This document shows positions 54,916 to 63,391 of a stretch of DNA of 64,000 nt, in pieces (the first letter of the stretch is position 1; each line of letters opens with the position of its first letter). Source of the stretch: CAWCWN01 sp963799245 (GTDB lineage: Bacteria > Chloroflexota > Ktedonobacteria > Ktedonobacterales > Ktedonobacteraceae); the NCBI GenBank assembly GCA_963799245.1, contig CAWCWN010000006.1:186001-250000 (forward strand), in the 5' to 3' direction. The translations under genes and the position numbers were made by a program. The notes below the pieces were generated by a model that saw only the letters and a program-made list of their open reading frames with translations, was not told the DNA's origin and made no database searches.

Positions 54916-56336
54916 CCTTTCAAGTATAGATTTTTTGGGAAAGGAAGGTGAAAAAGGAGCGGCAAGACGCCGCCATCTGCTACGATGAAAAAACCACAGA
55001 CTCATCAAAAGCAGGAGAACGGATATGTCTTGCCCGGATCGATTATCGCAATGGTCACAAGAAGTGTCAATGGCCTTTGCCCATTTGAGTAAACCGCAAG
55101 TGTGGGGGCTAGTGCTCTGGAGCGTGGGGATCGCGCTGTCGGGAGCAGCAGGGATTACGCAACTCAGTGCTCTGCTGGCGCTGGTGTTGGAACAAGAGGA
55201 ACAGACCGTGTTTCAGCGCTTGCGCGAGTGGTATCTGGATGCGAAACACAAGAGCGGGAAGAAGCGCCGGGAACTGGATGTGACCTCGTGTTTTGCCCCC
55301 TTGCTCTGTTGGGTGGTGCGCCTGTGGCAGCAAGGGAACCAGCAAATGGTGCTGGTCCTGGACGCTACGACCTTGGGAGAGCGCTGGACGATTTTGTCGA
55401 TCAGCGTGGTGGTGCGCAGTTGCGCCATTCCGGTGGCGTGGAAAGTCTTGGGAGGGCATGAGAAAGGCTCGTGGCGACCACATTGGGAAGGGCTGCTCAC
55501 GCACCTGGAGGGCAGCATTCCGCCGGACTGGCAGGTGCTGGTCCTGGCAGATCGAGGCTGGTATGCCCGCTGGTTGTTCCAGGCCATCTGCACCTGTGGC
55601 TGGCATCCGTTCTTGCGGATCAACGTGGGGGTCAAAGCGCGTGTGGTGGGAGAGGAGACCTGTGACTGGATCAGTCGATGGGTTCCCACGCCGGGAACGA
55701 GTTGGAAAGGAAGAGTGGAGTGCTTTGTGGGGAAAGCCAGCCGCCTGACCTGTACCTTGCTGATGCATTGGGAGGCAGGCTATGAGCATCCCTGGGCGGT
55801 GCTCACTGATCTGGAACCAGAGCAAGCCGAAGTGAGTTGGTATGGCATGCGTACTTGGGTGGAAACCGGCTTCAAAGACTTCAAACGCGGCCTCTGGGGC
55901 TGGCACCACAGCAAAATGCTGGAGGCCAGTCGCGTAGAACGGCTCTGGTTGGCGATGGCCGTGGCCCAGGTCTGGACGCTGAGCGTGGGTTGCCAGGCCG
56001 AGGAGGAGCAACGGGAGGAAAGACGCGGCGAGCCGCTGCCAGCCCCGCATGTTGCTTGTCGTCGGCGCAAGCGGCCAGCGGGTCAGCCGCCGCCACGCCG
56101 GTTAAGTTGTGTCGTGCGCGGACGCCTGGGGTTAGTAGCCGCGCTGTTCAACGCTGAGGTCTTGGCCTGCGGCAGGCTCTTGCCCCAAACGTGGCCTCAG
56201 ACTATCACGGCTCCCAGGAAACTGCCGCGACCTTCTGAACTCCGTCAGCGGGAGCGCAAACGGGAACAGAAGCGTCGGGCACGAGCACGAGCGCGCACTG
56301 CTGCTTGACTGCGCCCAAAAACCTATACCTGAAAGG
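54916..56336 (+). mobile_element. IS4-type insertion sequence, copy 2 (1421 bp)
   Basis: Same inverted repeats as copy 1 (CCTTTCA... at both ends) and a 9-bp target duplication CGGGAAGTC. One base longer than copy 1 because of an extra T in the left inverted repeat. Inserted between the GH15 gene and an IS200/IS605-type element. Confidence 0.95.
55025..56308 (+). CDS. IS4-type transposase (copy 2)
   Basis: 427 residues, DDE motifs as in copy 1: LVLDATTLGERW, LADRGWYARWLF, RTWVETGFKDFK. Two residue differences from copy 1 (GWY for GLY, ETCDW for ETFDW). Frame intact with GGAGAACGGAT before the ATG, so it is probably active. Confidence 0.93.
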   Translation: MSCPDRLSQWSQEVSMAFAHLSKPQVWGLVLWSVGIALSGAAGITQLSALLALVLEQEEQTVFQRLREWYLDAKHKSGKKRRELDVTSCFAPLLCWVVRLWQQGNQQMVLVLDATTLGERWTILSISVVVRSCAIPVAWKVLGGHEKGSWRPHWEGLLTHLEGSIPPDWQVLVLADRGWYARWLFQAICTCGWHPFLRINVGVKARVVGEETCDWISRWVPTPGTSWKGRVECFVGKASRLTCTLLMHWEAGYEHPWAVLTDLEPEQAEVSWYGMRTWVETGFKDFKRGLWGWHHSKMLEASRVERLWLAMAVAQVWTLSVGCQAEEEQREERRGEPLPAPHVACRRRKRPAGQPPPRRLSCVVRGRLGLVAALFNAEVLACGRLLPQTWPQTITAPRKLPRPSELRQRERKREQKRRARARARTAA

Positions 56337-56345
56337 CGGGAAGTC
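56337..56345. repeat. 9-bp target-site duplication, right copy
   Basis: CGGGAAGTC after the IS end CTGAAAGG, identical to 54907-54915. Confidence 0.92.
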
Positions 56346-56388
56346 CCTGCCCGTTCCAGGGGGAGGGATGAAAGCGACCTCACTTACT

Positions 56389-56802
56389 TTACTTCCCCTG
56401 ACACTCCATAATATATCGTTTAATCGTTTCAGCCGATACCGCGCCAGCCGTTCCCACATAATACGCACTGGTCCAAAGGTGTTCCTTTCCACACACCTTT
56501 TTGAGTTGGGGGAACTTGTCGCGCAAATAGCGAGAGGAATACCCTTTGAGCAGGTTTGCTATGAGGGCTGGACTAAAGCGTGGCGGCGCACTCACACAGA
56601 CATGAATGTGATCCTCATCCGTCTCCAGCGCCAGAAGCGCCAACCCTTGCCGTTGACAGCACTCCGCAAGCAAGCGTTTTGTTTCCGCTTGCACTTCTCC
56701 CGTTAGCACACGGCGACGATACTTGGGTATCCACACCAGATGATAAGCTATTGAGTAGTGAGTATATCTGGTTTTACCCACTTGCAAACCACTTTCCTGC
56801 AT
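56389..56802 (-). CDS. tnpA: IS200/IS605-type transposase TnpA (Y1 HUH)
   Basis: About 137 residues. YSIAYHLVWIPKYRRRVL is the family N-terminus, ETDEDHIHVCVSAPPR has the HUH metal pair, and the C-terminal helix TSAYYVGTAGAVSAETIKRY carries the catalytic Tyr region. It cuts and rejoins single-stranded DNA. ATG 56802 (MQESGLQ) is more likely than ATG 56820, which shares its bases with the tnpB start. Confidence 0.92.
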   Translation of the reverse strand: MQESGLQVGKTRYTHYSIAYHLVWIPKYRRRVLTGEVQAETKRLLAECCQRQGLALLALETDEDHIHVCVSAPPRFSPALIANLLKGYSSRYLRDKFPQLKKVCGKEHLWTSAYYVGTAGAVSAETIKRYIMECQGK

Positions 56803-56818
56803 GGTACAATGATAACAC

Positions 56819-58123
56819 ATGAATACGGTCAGAGTCTACCAACTGAAGCGCGTGTCACAAGCCCTCTTCCGACGCCTCAAAGCAGCACAAATGGAAGCGG
56901 CTTTGGTGTGGAATACCTGCTGTGATCTCCACACAGAGGCGCGTACCACACATGCCACATGGCCTGGGCGTCGTGAACTGCAAAAAGCCACCAAAGGCAG
57001 GTATACACTCCATAGCCAGTCTGTCCAAATGGTGGTCCATGCTTTTCTTGCCAATGTCGAGACCACTCGCCAACTGAAACCCGCCAACCCAAAGCTGCGC
57101 TATCCCTACAAAGTGAAGCAGTTCTACCCCGTTCATTGGCCTGAACAAGCGGTGAGCAAAGAACAAGGGCGTGTCGTCCTTCCAATGGGCAGAGGACGCG
57201 CATCTATAGTGCTGCCTCTCGATGTGCCTGAGAACAGCGGTGCATGTACGCTGGTGTGGAACAGTGGCTTTGAACTCCATGTGTGCGTAAAAGTTCCACA
57301 CGCTGAGGATGCTCCTGGCGAAAAGCACGCGACGGTAGACCTGGGAGAAATTCATCTTGCTGCTGTTTCAACACAGACAGGCGAAGCATTGCTTGTCTCA
57401 GGGCGTGGTATTCGTTCGCTCAAAAGACAACGCAATCAGCAACTTGGCAAACTGGCGAAGAAACAATCCAGATGTAAAAAGTACTCTCAGCGATGGAAGA
57501 AGTTGCAACGCGTCAAGCACAAGATGTGCCGAAGAAGTGAGCGCCGTATTCGGGATATGAGGCACAAAGCAACCCGCCAGGTAGTGAACTTCTGTGTGCA
57601 ACACAACGTTGGTTCCCTCTTCATTGGCAACCCGCATGGCGTCCGTAGCCGCCATTGCGGAAGGCACCACAATCAACGGATGTCCCTCTGGGAGTATGGC
57701 AAGGACATCGCCTACCTCACCCACAAAAGCGAGCAAGCCCACATCATGAGCTTCACTGGCTCCGAACGAGGAACATCAAGCCAGTGTCCTGCATGTGGTC
57801 ACAAATACAAGCCCAAGGGCAGGGTGTGGACCTGCAAGCACTGCGGGTTCACGGGACATCGCGATATTGTCGGCTCGGTCAATATGCATAAGCTCGCCTA
57901 TGGTGAGCGGGTGATGTTTCCTCGTTCCGTCACGTATCTACGACCCCGCCCCGCACGGAGGCAAGCAGCAGTCCATAAAGATCCTGCTGTGGGACGTAGT
58001 AGGAGGGCAGACACGCCCCCTCGTTGTCTCAGCAAGTTAGCCGCTCAACCACTTGTTTCTGACAAGGTTCCTACGGGAACAGGCTACACGGCTGAAGTTG
58101 TTGAGAAGCCTGTCAGCCTTTAG
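56819..58123 (+). CDS. tnpB: RNA-guided nuclease TnpB
   Basis: 434 residues. RuvC-I Asp in HATVDLGEIHLAAV (about 173). The usual RuvC-II Glu position reads SLFIGNPHGVRS, with no acid. A Glu occurs later in TGSERGTSSQCPACG just before the zinc finger, which may replace it. The zinc finger is CPACG ... CKHCG, and RuvC-III Asp in GHRDIVGSVNM. TnpB uses an RNA from the element's right end to cut empty donor sites. The 60-residue C-terminal tail after the RuvC-III motif is basic and longer than usual and may partly overlap the guide-RNA gene. Confidence 0.9.
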   Translation: MNTVRVYQLKRVSQALFRRLKAAQMEAALVWNTCCDLHTEARTTHATWPGRRELQKATKGRYTLHSQSVQMVVHAFLANVETTRQLKPANPKLRYPYKVKQFYPVHWPEQAVSKEQGRVVLPMGRGRASIVLPLDVPENSGACTLVWNSGFELHVCVKVPHAEDAPGEKHATVDLGEIHLAAVSTQTGEALLVSGRGIRSLKRQRNQQLGKLAKKQSRCKKYSQRWKKLQRVKHKMCRRSERRIRDMRHKATRQVVNFCVQHNVGSLFIGNPHGVRSRHCGRHHNQRMSLWEYGKDIAYLTHKSEQAHIMSFTGSERGTSSQCPACGHKYKPKGRVWTCKHCGFTGHRDIVGSVNMHKLAYGERVMFPRSVTYLRPRPARRQAAVHKDPAVGRSRRADTPPRCLSKLAAQPLVSDKVPTGTGYTAEVVEKPVSL

Positions 58124-58259
58124 GCGACAGGAGTGTCACGTACACTACACTTGCGGCTACTTTCTCGCTCGTCCCGTTATTTGCGGCCGGCCAGGTGCGT
58201 GAGATGATATACTTGCTGGTACAGGCTAATGTTCGCACCTTCAGGCAGGAGCAAATCTC

Positions 58260-58520
58260 ATGTCCAGACCCAAACGTGTCCTGGCCGTAGACGTTGGCAC
58301 CGGCACCCAGGACATCCTGCTCTTCGAGAGTGGTAAGACCATCGAGAACTGCTTTAAAATGGTCATGCCAAGCTCAACCGTAATCGTGGCTGAGCGCATT
58401 AAACGCGCGAGCGAGCGCGGTCAGCCCCTGCTGCTGACCGGTGTGACGATGGGAGGCGGCCCGAGTCACTGGGCTGCGCGCGACCATGCCCTGGCGGGCC
58501 ATGCCGTGGCGGTAGTCGTG
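58260..58520 (+). pseudogene. DUF1786 protein, N-terminal fragment
   Basis: The first 87 codons read VLAVDVGTGTQDILLFESGK, AERIKRASERGQPLLLTGVT and MGGGPSHWAARDH, the actin/ASKHA-like start of DUF1786 proteins (normally over 300 residues). At about 58515 similarity ends and the sequence becomes that of a transposase on the other strand. TATACT lies upstream at 58208 as possible -10, and AGGAG before the ATG, so a short useless product may be made. Confidence 0.75.
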
Positions 58521-58955
58521 CCGATAGCCTGGACTGCGCTGACGATAGACGATGTCCAATGCTTGTTGCATCTGTCTCACATGCTCGCTGGTACAGGCAT
58601 CCAGCGTCTCCTGCACGACCGACTGCTCCGCACATCGGCTCCGTCCGAACGCTCGCTGCAAGGCTGCATCACTGCGCAGACGCGTATTGATCTCGACCAA
58701 GCCATGGGCTCCCGCCAGCATGCTGATGAAGGCATCGTAGACCTTGTCGATCGGTGCGTCCTTGACTGTCTTCTGATCAATACGCATGCTCTGGCGAAGT
58801 GGGCCAAACAAATCGAGCTGACCCAACTTGACGCCGATTGCCGCCAGACTGGCACACGCCGAAAAATGACGCGCCGTTTTCGTGTGGTAGACTCGTTCAT
58901 GATGATGGTTCTCCTCTCGCAAAGGTGTGTTTCTGCGATAGATATGTTCCATCAT
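58510..58955 (-). pseudogene. Transposase, N-terminal fragment
   Basis: About 148 codons (IGVKLGQLDLFGPLRQSM, KVYDAFISMLAGAHGLVEIN, VQETLDACTSEHVRQMQQAL, then YRHDYRHG) resemble the N-terminal part of a large transposase found repeatedly in Ktedonobacteria-type genomes, from memory. The DDE core is missing: the sequence runs into the DUF1786 fragment at about 58510. Confidence 0.65.
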
Positions 58956-59024
58956 CGTTCTTCACAAGTTCCTTTCTTCCAGCGGCATTGTGCCGCTATT
59001 TTGGCCGAAATTTAGGTAATTGGA

Positions 59025-60856
59025 ATGTTTTTGTCAGTAGGTTTTACTCATAAAACTACAGCGCTGCGGAGTGAAGCAGCGATGCCCGCTATCAATTTAG
59101 TCCAAAGTACACTAGGTCCAGGGAATAATGGAAATGCAAATGCTGTCCTAAATGGTGTAACATCGGGTAATCTTATTGTTGTTGCTGTAAGTGTGTATAA
59201 AGGGACACTTACGCTGACTGACGATAGAGAGAATGTCTATACAAAAGCTGTAGAAGTACCCGTATCGGGTAATGACAGAATTGCAATTTATTACGCGCAA
59301 AACATTACTGGAGGAGCTATTCAGTTGCATGCGCATACCACATCTTCAAACAGTGATGTGACAATTGTCGCACATGAATATTCAGGTACGTTGGCAAATA
59401 GAGTTTTGGATGTATCTCAGGCAGCAATGGCAATTACAGCATCAACGGCAGTTAATTCAGGCAATACCAGTACAACTACGCAGGCGAATGAGCTTGTTTT
59501 GGAGCGTTTGGCTTTAGTGATCCAACGTCTACAACGGGTACAGCCGGAAATGGGTTTATATTACGCCAATCTGAAGGTGATAACTCTAACTTTCAAGCAC
59601 TGTTCACAGAAGACAAAATAGTCACTGTGACCGGTGCATACAACGCGACATTCACCGTAGGAAAATCGGTCAATTGGCGGGCGGCTGTCGTAACATTTAA
59701 AGCCGCAGACATAGCACAGACCACGATTACTCCTACGCTGCAGGTCACTTCAATCCCCACAGTTGGTCTCACTGGAAACCCAACTCCTGCACCGATAGCA
59801 ACCTGCAAAACAGACCTGACGAGCCAGCTCTCGAAATTGCATTCCCCGGGTCTCTCAGCAGCCATTGTGAAAAACGGGCAGGTTGTCTGTACGGCGGTTG
59901 CGGGCATGGCTGATACGACGAAGAATATACCTGTCACGCCTGATACAGACTTTTTATGGGCATCAGTTTCCAAAACAGTTACCGTAACAGCGCTTATGGA
60001 ACTTTTCGATCAAGGGAAATTTAAACTTGACGATGACATCAATAAGTATCTTCCTTTTAAAGTAAGCATTCCATCCTGCCCCAATACCCCGATCACGTTT
60101 CGAGAATTATTGACCCACACTTCCTCTATTAAAGATAATAATCTCTCTGTCGGGGATAATGTAGATAATTCGGTGCCCGGAGATTCACCTATCCTATTGG
60201 CAGATTTTGTAAAAGGCTACTTAACACCTGGAGGCACGTACTACAAGCGGAAGAAAAACTTCAAAAAGAGTTGTCCCGGAACAGTGTCTGACTATTCAAA
60301 TATTGGTATTACACTCGCCGGCTACTTGGTAGAAGTTCTCAGTGGACAAAGCTTTTGTCAATACACCCAAAACAATGTCTTTACACCACTTGATATGCCT
60401 AACTCCTCATTTAAATTAGCAGGTCTTAATCAGTCACTGATAGCCTTACCCAATGGCAATGGTATTCTTTATGGCGAACCTGACTATCCAGCTGGTATGT
60501 TGCGAACTACACCTACGCTGCTTGGACACCTACTTATTATGTACATGCAAGGCGGCCAATACAATGGCAAACAAATCCTTAAATCTACAACAGTACAACG
60601 AATATTAACAAGTCAAACAGCACTTGGCTCTGCGTCTAGTAATGGGATAACACAAGGACTGGTTTGGTATACGGTTAACACTTTTGGCCCTATAACTTGG
60701 GGACATGATGGTGATGATAACGGCGCTGCTTCCAATATGTTTTTTGATCCTACCACTCACACTGGCGTGTTGATGGTTTCAAACGGTGAATGGTCTGGTG
60801 ATCCTGGTGCAGTCTCAACGATGGATAAACTCTTCCAAGAGGCAGCAGGATACTAA
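59025..60856 (+). pseudogene. Serine hydrolase (class C beta-lactamase-like) with N-terminal adhesin-like domain, frameshifted
   Basis: First frame (59025-59500): beta-rich domain (INLVQSTLGPGNNGNANAVL ... IVAHEYSG). Near 59501 one G is missing: inserting it restores ELVLGAFGFSDPTSTTGTAG and NGFILRQSEGDN, joining the second frame (on to 60856). That frame carries the hydrolase: DFLWASVSKTVTVTAL (SxxK), GTVSDYSNIGITLAGY (YxN) and ITWGHDGDDNG (HxG). No signal peptide is visible, so the 5' end may have been lost to the neighbouring transposon. AT-richer than most of the window. Substrate unknown. Confidence 0.82.
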
Positions 60857-60876
60857 TTTTAGAAAGAATAACTTTG

Positions 60877-60939
60877 TGCCCCGGATCAGAGTCGAACTGA
60901 TATATCGGGTTCTTCGGGCATGCCCATGACCACCAAGGC
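60877..60939 (-). other. tRNA-like remnant
   Basis: On the minus strand ATCAG-TTCGACT-CTGAT forms a perfect T-arm followed by CCGGGGC, which can pair (with two G-U pairs) with GCCTTGG 63 bases upstream as an acceptor stem. The middle is about 12 bases too short and no normal anticodon arm forms, so it is not a working tRNA. It may be a decayed tRNA or an old integration-site scar. Confidence 0.35.
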
Positions 60940-61383
60940 TATTAAGGTAAGTGTTGTAGCTGTGTTTGTTTTTTGTATAGTTGTTTGACGAAATTCTTCT
61001 TCATCCAATTCAATGCCTCCACGTGTTTCCCGAACCTAATTCTACGATAGTAAACGAAAAATTTTAGGCGCTTGAAGCAAAAATGCGTCTCTCTTGTTCC
61101 ATAGGCTGTTTTGGTGCTGATGAAGCTGGCACATAGTACCCCTGTACTGGTAGGGAAGTGATACATATTCAAGGTATCATCTCAATTTTTTGGGCAGAGA
61201 GGGATATCGTTCCGAAAAGGAAAGTATCGCCTCATTTCAAGTCACGCCCCGCCAAGAGGCCGCGAACTGAAAATCCTTCACCCGTTTTTGCATTCAGCCT
61301 CTGTTCGGCCGACCTGGATAACATTACCTCTCCACTGGAGATCGAGGCGCAGCGGCTAGTGGACCTGAGCCGGCTCGCCCGCT
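60940..61383. other. Intergenic region, no gene seen
   Basis: About 440 bp between convergent genes, AT-rich in its first half. Open frames here have no recognisable product. Confidence 0.35.
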
Positions 61384-62034
61384 TCAGCGGGTGGTGATGC
61401 GCCCTATCTTGTTGGCATTGAACTCCGTGAACCAGAGCTGGTTGTCCGGGCCCTGCGCGATGTTGTAAGCCCCGCTTTTAGCAGTAGGGATCGGCAACTC
61501 GCTGATGGTACCTGTGGGAGTGATGCGCCCTATCTTGTTGGCATTGAACTCCGTGAACCAGAGATTGCCATCAGGACCTGACGTGATGCCCGTAGGCAAG
61601 CTGTTAGCAGTGGGGATCGGGAACTCGCTGATGCTGCCGGTGGGAGTGATGCGCCCTATCTTGTTGGTGCCAGAGGTCTCCGTGAACCAGAGCTTGCCAT
61701 CAGGGCCTGGCGCGATTCCCGAAGGATTGGTGTAGACAGTGGAGGTCAGTAACTCGCTGATGCTGCCGGTGGGAGTGATGCGCCCAATCTTGTTGCCAAA
61801 GAACTCCGTGAACCAGAGCTTGCCATCAGGGCCGCGCGTGATGCTCGTAGGCCCGCTGTTGTTAGTAGGGATCGGGAACTCGCTGATGCTGCCCGCGGCA
61901 GCTTGCGCGGTTTGGGCAAAGGTTGGCGCTGTGGCGCTGTTACCACAGCCGGTGAAGAAAAGGGAAAGCAAGGCGAGCAGCCATACCAGGTGACAGCGGA
62001 TGACGCCAAACATTGTGCTCTTCAGATGATGCAT
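61384..62034 (-). CDS. Vgb-like beta-propeller lipoprotein, short form
   Basis: 216 residues from ATG 62034 (GGGAGAG upstream). Lipoprotein signal with lipobox LFFTGCGN. The rest is four near-identical blades of 42-43 residues, each with LWFTEF.xNKIGRITPTG-type sequence (for example GKLWFTEFFGNKIGRITP). Intact propellers of this family need six to seven blades, so the protein may be truncated or assemble as a multimer. DNA repeats of 126-129 bp reflect recent blade duplication. Last gene of a minus-strand cluster with a Cys-rich Tat protein and a MauD-like redoxin. Confidence 0.82.
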   Translation of the reverse strand: MHHLKSTMFGVIRCHLVWLLALLSLFFTGCGNSATAPTFAQTAQAAAGSISEFPIPTNNSGPTSITRGPDGKLWFTEFFGNKIGRITPTGSISELLTSTVYTNPSGIAPGPDGKLWFTETSGTNKIGRITPTGSISEFPIPTANSLPTGITSGPDGNLWFTEFNANKIGRITPTGTISELPIPTAKSGAYNIAQGPDNQLWFTEFNANKIGRITTR

Positions 62035-62072
62035 GGGTTCTCTCCCATCCTGTGAAAACATCCCTCAGCCTC

Positions 62073-62705
62073 CTATATTTTGAACAGTCCTGACACGAGT
62101 GCCAACATGGCGAACATGCTCAGCGCAACGGCCATGATACGTTGCGCGCGCCAGAGATTGAAGAGCGGGCTGGCGGGCCATGCGGTGATAGCCGTGCGGT
62201 GACGGTAGAGTCCCCAGCTGGCCGGGAAGATCATCAGCGCACGTGTCGCCCCGTAGGTTCCCATCAACAGGGCTCCATAGGTCGCATTACCTTTCAGGAT
62301 ACACCAGAAGCAGAGCACATAAAAGGCTCCGAACGGGATGCGTGTCATCACGCCAACACCGAGTGCTGCCCCGTAGGCGAGCGCGGCGCCGTATGGTCTC
62401 CAGCGCCGCCACCATGTGACAGGGACGACTTGCCTCAGGGTTGGACGTGGCAAGCGCAGCAAACCCACATCGCTGAGCGCATAGGCTAAAGCAAGCAGGC
62501 CGATGAGCCATACTCCCGCAGAGGGGAACGCTGCGTAGACACCCGCACCATGGGCCCACTCTCGTATGAAGTGTCCCAGGGTGCCCAGGATAGTACCGAA
62601 TAGCATGGCCGTACCAAGACATGCGCCAGTATACAGGCTGGCTGCTAGCAGCCAGCGCCAGCGGTGAGAGGTTTCCTGCACGAGGACCCCGATCGTCCCG
62701 ATCAT
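62073..62705 (-). CDS. Polytopic membrane protein
   Basis: 210 residues with about five to six membrane helices (for example LLAASLYTGACLGTAMLFGT, GVWLIGLLALAYALSDVG, FGAFYVLCFWCILKGNATYG, MAVALSMFAMLALVSGLF). I see two Cys in the fifth helix (LCFWC). Topology resembles DsbD/MauF-like electron-transfer membrane proteins, but no signature confirms it. GAGGACTCTCA precedes the ATG. It starts nine bases after the small membrane protein, so the cluster is likely one operon. Confidence 0.65.
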   Translation of the reverse strand: MIGTIGVLVQETSHRWRWLLAASLYTGACLGTAMLFGTILGTLGHFIREWAHGAGVYAAFPSAGVWLIGLLALAYALSDVGLLRLPRPTLRQVVPVTWWRRWRPYGAALAYGAALGVGVMTRIPFGAFYVLCFWCILKGNATYGALLMGTYGATRALMIFPASWGLYRHRTAITAWPASPLFNLWRAQRIMAVALSMFAMLALVSGLFKI

Positions 62706-62714
62706 TGAGAGTCC

Positions 62715-62900
62715 TCAAGCCGTCGTGGTCTTGGCGACACCTGTCAGGGCGGCGAGGAAAAACGGCAGTGCACCCACTAGCATGATTATTGCAGGTTCGG
62801 TACCCCCGCTTGCACGAGCAAGCAGCGCAAGCACCAATCCGGCGCTTATGCCGCCTAAAAGGAGGGAGAGACATTGCAAGCGCTGGCGAAATGAAATCAT
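62715..62900 (-). CDS. Small two-helix membrane protein
   Basis: 61 residues: RLQCLSLLLGGISAGLVLAL and AIIMLVGALPFFLAALTGVA are two membrane helices with a short loop. AGGAGAG before the ATG. Lies between the Cys-rich protein and the polytopic membrane protein, in the same direction with tight spacing. Function unknown. Confidence 0.65.
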   Translation of the reverse strand: MISFRQRLQCLSLLLGGISAGLVLALLARASGGTEPAIIMLVGALPFFLAALTGVAKTTTA

Positions 62901-62959
62901 GGTGCATCTCTCCTAACTATCGGTACGTGGTCGACAATGAATGAGCCTCTCTGCTGCTT

Positions 62960-63304
62960 CTATCTTGAGCTCATAGCGTAGGAGCAAACGTAGTTCCCCG
63001 TGTGCTTGTCAAAGCAGTCGATGCAGAAGTACACGCCGCCATCAGAGGTGTGGCAAAGCCAGGTGTACCCATTCGAGCTACCGCTGGGACAGGCGCTGCT
63101 CGAGCACACTATGTTCGTGGGGTCGCAGCACTGATTGCTTGCGGACTTTACTGTTTCAGCGGAGTTGCTAGAACATGCTGAGAAGCCCTGGCTGGTGACA
63201 ATTGCTGCCGCGCCCAGCACCGCCTTCTCCATTGTAGAGAAGAAGCCGCGCCGGGAGGAGTGTTCGGCCAACCGCTCGCTTATCCACTTAGTGATTACAT
63301 CCAT
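62960..63304 (-). CDS. Tat-exported cysteine-rich protein (MauA-like leader)
   Basis: 114 residues from ATG 63304, which has AAAGGA eight bases upstream; an in-frame earlier start is unlikely. The leader contains SSRRGFFSTMEKAVLGAAAI, a twin-arginine signal, then GFSAC. The mature part has about nine cysteines in short loops (NQCCDP, VCSSSACPSG, WLCHTS, FCIDCFDKHTG, YVCSYA). Leader and Cys pattern recall the methylamine dehydrogenase small subunit MauA, but the mature part has only one Trp, so the tryptophan tryptophylquinone cofactor cannot form. A neighbouring MauD-like redoxin would handle its disulfides. Confidence 0.75.
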   Translation of the reverse strand: MDVITKWISERLAEHSSRRGFFSTMEKAVLGAAAIVTSQGFSACSSNSAETVKSASNQCCDPTNIVCSSSACPSGSSNGYTWLCHTSDGGVYFCIDCFDKHTGNYVCSYAMSSR

Positions 63305-63391
63305 AAACTGAGTCCTTTCCTTGGGAGGAACACTGCGGGGTCTAGATCGAGTTTCCAAATAAGCTGCTTGGCGATAGTACGGTATTTCCGG

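Larger units (their letters stand above)
56346..58135. mobile_element. IS200/IS605-type element with divergent tnpA and tnpB
   Basis: tnpA (minus) and tnpB (plus) start back to back near 56810. A small hairpin (CCCTG...CAGGG, near 56345-56365) may be part of the left end. The right end should lie just after the tnpB stop, where the guide-RNA scaffold of such elements is normally encoded; exact ends cannot be fixed by eye. Confidence 0.7.

Noticed and set aside
56836..57355. Minus-strand frames opposite tnpB
   Set aside because: Shadows of the TnpB gene without motifs.
56385..58140. GGAGTGTCA in inverse orientation near both ends of the IS605-type element, considered as terminal inverted repeats
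   Set aside because: IS200/IS605 elements end in hairpins without inverted repeats, and the left copy lies within the tnpA coding sequence; probably chance.
61394..61800. Regular repeats considered as a CRISPR array
   Set aside because: Repeat unit of 126-129 bp is a multiple of three and codes for propeller blades; no short spacers of constant size.
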